64,000 nucleotides of DNA. Origin: Streptomyces agglomeratus (GTDB taxonomy: Bacteria; Actinomycetota; Actinomycetes; Streptomycetales; Streptomycetaceae). Location of the stretch: contig NZ_MEHJ01000001.1 in NCBI RefSeq assembly GCF_001746415.1, positions 4,540,501 through 4,604,500 on the forward strand. Direction: 5' to 3'. Positions 63,631 to 64,000 of this stretch are shown piece by piece (the first letter of the stretch is position 1; the number at the start of each line of letters is the position of its first letter). The notes beneath the pieces are model-generated. The model saw only the letters and a list, made by a program, of their open reading frames with translations, did not search any database and was not told the origin of the DNA. A program made the translations under genes and the position numbers.

Positions 63631-63727
63631 TCCGCGGGGCTGTCCCTCGTCAGCGGCGGGTGACGCGGACGCGGACCCGGAAGTTGCCCAGGGTCAGCGG
63701 CGGGTGACGCGGACGCGGAAGTTGCCG
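63616..63727. repeat. Three copies of GTCAGCGGCGGGTGA between convergent gene ends
   Basis: Copies at 63616-63630 (end of the synthetase), 63649-63663 and 63693-63707 (end of the M6-type gene on the other strand). Copies 2 and 3 share additional downstream sequence, GACGCGGACGCGGA followed by GAAGTTGCC, with a 5-bp insertion in copy 2. Confidence 0.85.
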
Positions 63728-64000
63728 CGCTCGTCCTCGTCCGTCACGGCGATTCGGACGCCGTGCTGACGGTCCCGGAACGTCTCGCCCTCCTCGAACG
63801 GCGCGTCCGACAGCTCGGCGTGCACATTGGGCTGCCGCGTGCAGCCCCCGCTGTCGCGCTCGCTGTCGGCGACGGTCACCGGCCCGTTGCCGGTGTCGAC
63901 GTCAGCGTCGACGCGGTAGACCAGTACTCCCGGCTTGCAGACGGCGTCGTCGTTGCCCGCCCGGATGCGGACCTCGACGGCGTACCCCGTCGTCTCCGTC
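63694..64000 (-). CDS. C-terminal fragment of a secreted M6-family metalloprotease-like protein
   Basis: The minus-strand frame is open from the right edge to the stop at 63694-63696; 101 residues are visible. 'YAVEVRIRAGNDDAVCKPGVLVYRVDADVDTGNGPVTVADSERDSGGCTRQPNVHAELSDAPFEEGETFRDRQHGVRIAVTDED' resembles the beta-sandwich C-terminus of immune-inhibitor-A-like M6 proteases (Gly-Gly-Cys, then 'L.DAPF..G..F.D...GV...V...D'). The catalytic HEXXH part must lie beyond the window. Two cysteines may form a disulfide. Confidence 0.75.
   Translation of the reverse strand, partial: TETTGYAVEVRIRAGNDDAVCKPGVLVYRVDADVDTGNGPVTVADSERDSGGCTRQPNVHAELSDAPFEEGETFRDRQHGVRIAVTDEDERGNFRVRVTRR

Overview
The window is very GC-rich, with strong third-position G/C bias, frequent GTG starts and 4-bp gene overlaps. 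It carries AfsK/AfsS/AfsR, AfsR-type and HTH/DUF397 regulators, FO synthase and DacA-type genes. Together these point to a Streptomyces (or very close actinomycete) chromosome core. From memory, the gene order resembles the S. coelicolor afsK-afsS-afsR to fbiC to SCO4439-4442 neighbourhood, but no alignment was run.

Layout. 0-6.9 kb: a partial DDN-type protein, a TetR regulator, a VOC protein, the Ser/Thr kinase AfsK with a PQQ-like propeller, and two small envelope proteins. 6.9-11 kb: a thiolase / DUF35 / enoyl-CoA hydratase operon divergent from an acyl-CoA ligase. 11.2-14.6 kb: afsS and afsR. 14.7-22.9 kb: a catabolic block of amidohydrolase, hotdog thioesterase, two luciferase-like monooxygenases, SDR, D-aminoacylase-like hydrolase and aldehyde dehydrogenase. 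23-36 kb: an amino-acid permease, a Tat-exported PHP hydrolase, an F420-type LLM protein, fbiC, an NfeD/flotillin pair, an ADP-ribosylglycohydrolase and a Na+/solute symporter. 36-38 kb: a divergent SDR / EthD-like pair. 38-45.7 kb: DUF397/HTH regulators, a GPP34 protein, a D,D-carboxypeptidase with a very long disordered N-terminus and a polytopic membrane protein.

45.8-55.9 kb is the most unusual part. Five minus-strand genes are joined by four 4-bp stop/start overlaps: trypsin-like protein, PknG-like kinase with TPRs, VWA protein, four-TM sensor-like membrane protein and solute-binding lipoprotein. A Trypco2-like small protein lies divergently 57 bp away. It looks like a mycobacterial PknG-GlnX-GlnH amino-acid-sensing module merged with trypsin/Trypco2/VWA parts known from proposed conflict systems. 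56-64 kb holds an FG-GAP secreted protein with a 29-bp tandem repeat upstream, DUF1152 and DUF6082 proteins, tRNA-Arg(CCT), an MFS transporter, an acyl-CoA synthetase and the C-terminal end of an M6-type metalloprotease.

A second theme is regulatory. A 15-bp palindrome (CTGAC-N5-GTCAG) occurs eight times, only in front of the catabolic genes: twice between the thiolase operon and the ligase, once before the amidohydrolase, twice before the LLM-SDR pair, twice before the second LLM gene and once in the SDR/EthD divergent gap. A one-mismatch copy overlaps the start of the TetR gene at 560-1207. This suggests one regulon scattered through the afs-fbiC region, using F420 made by FbiC.
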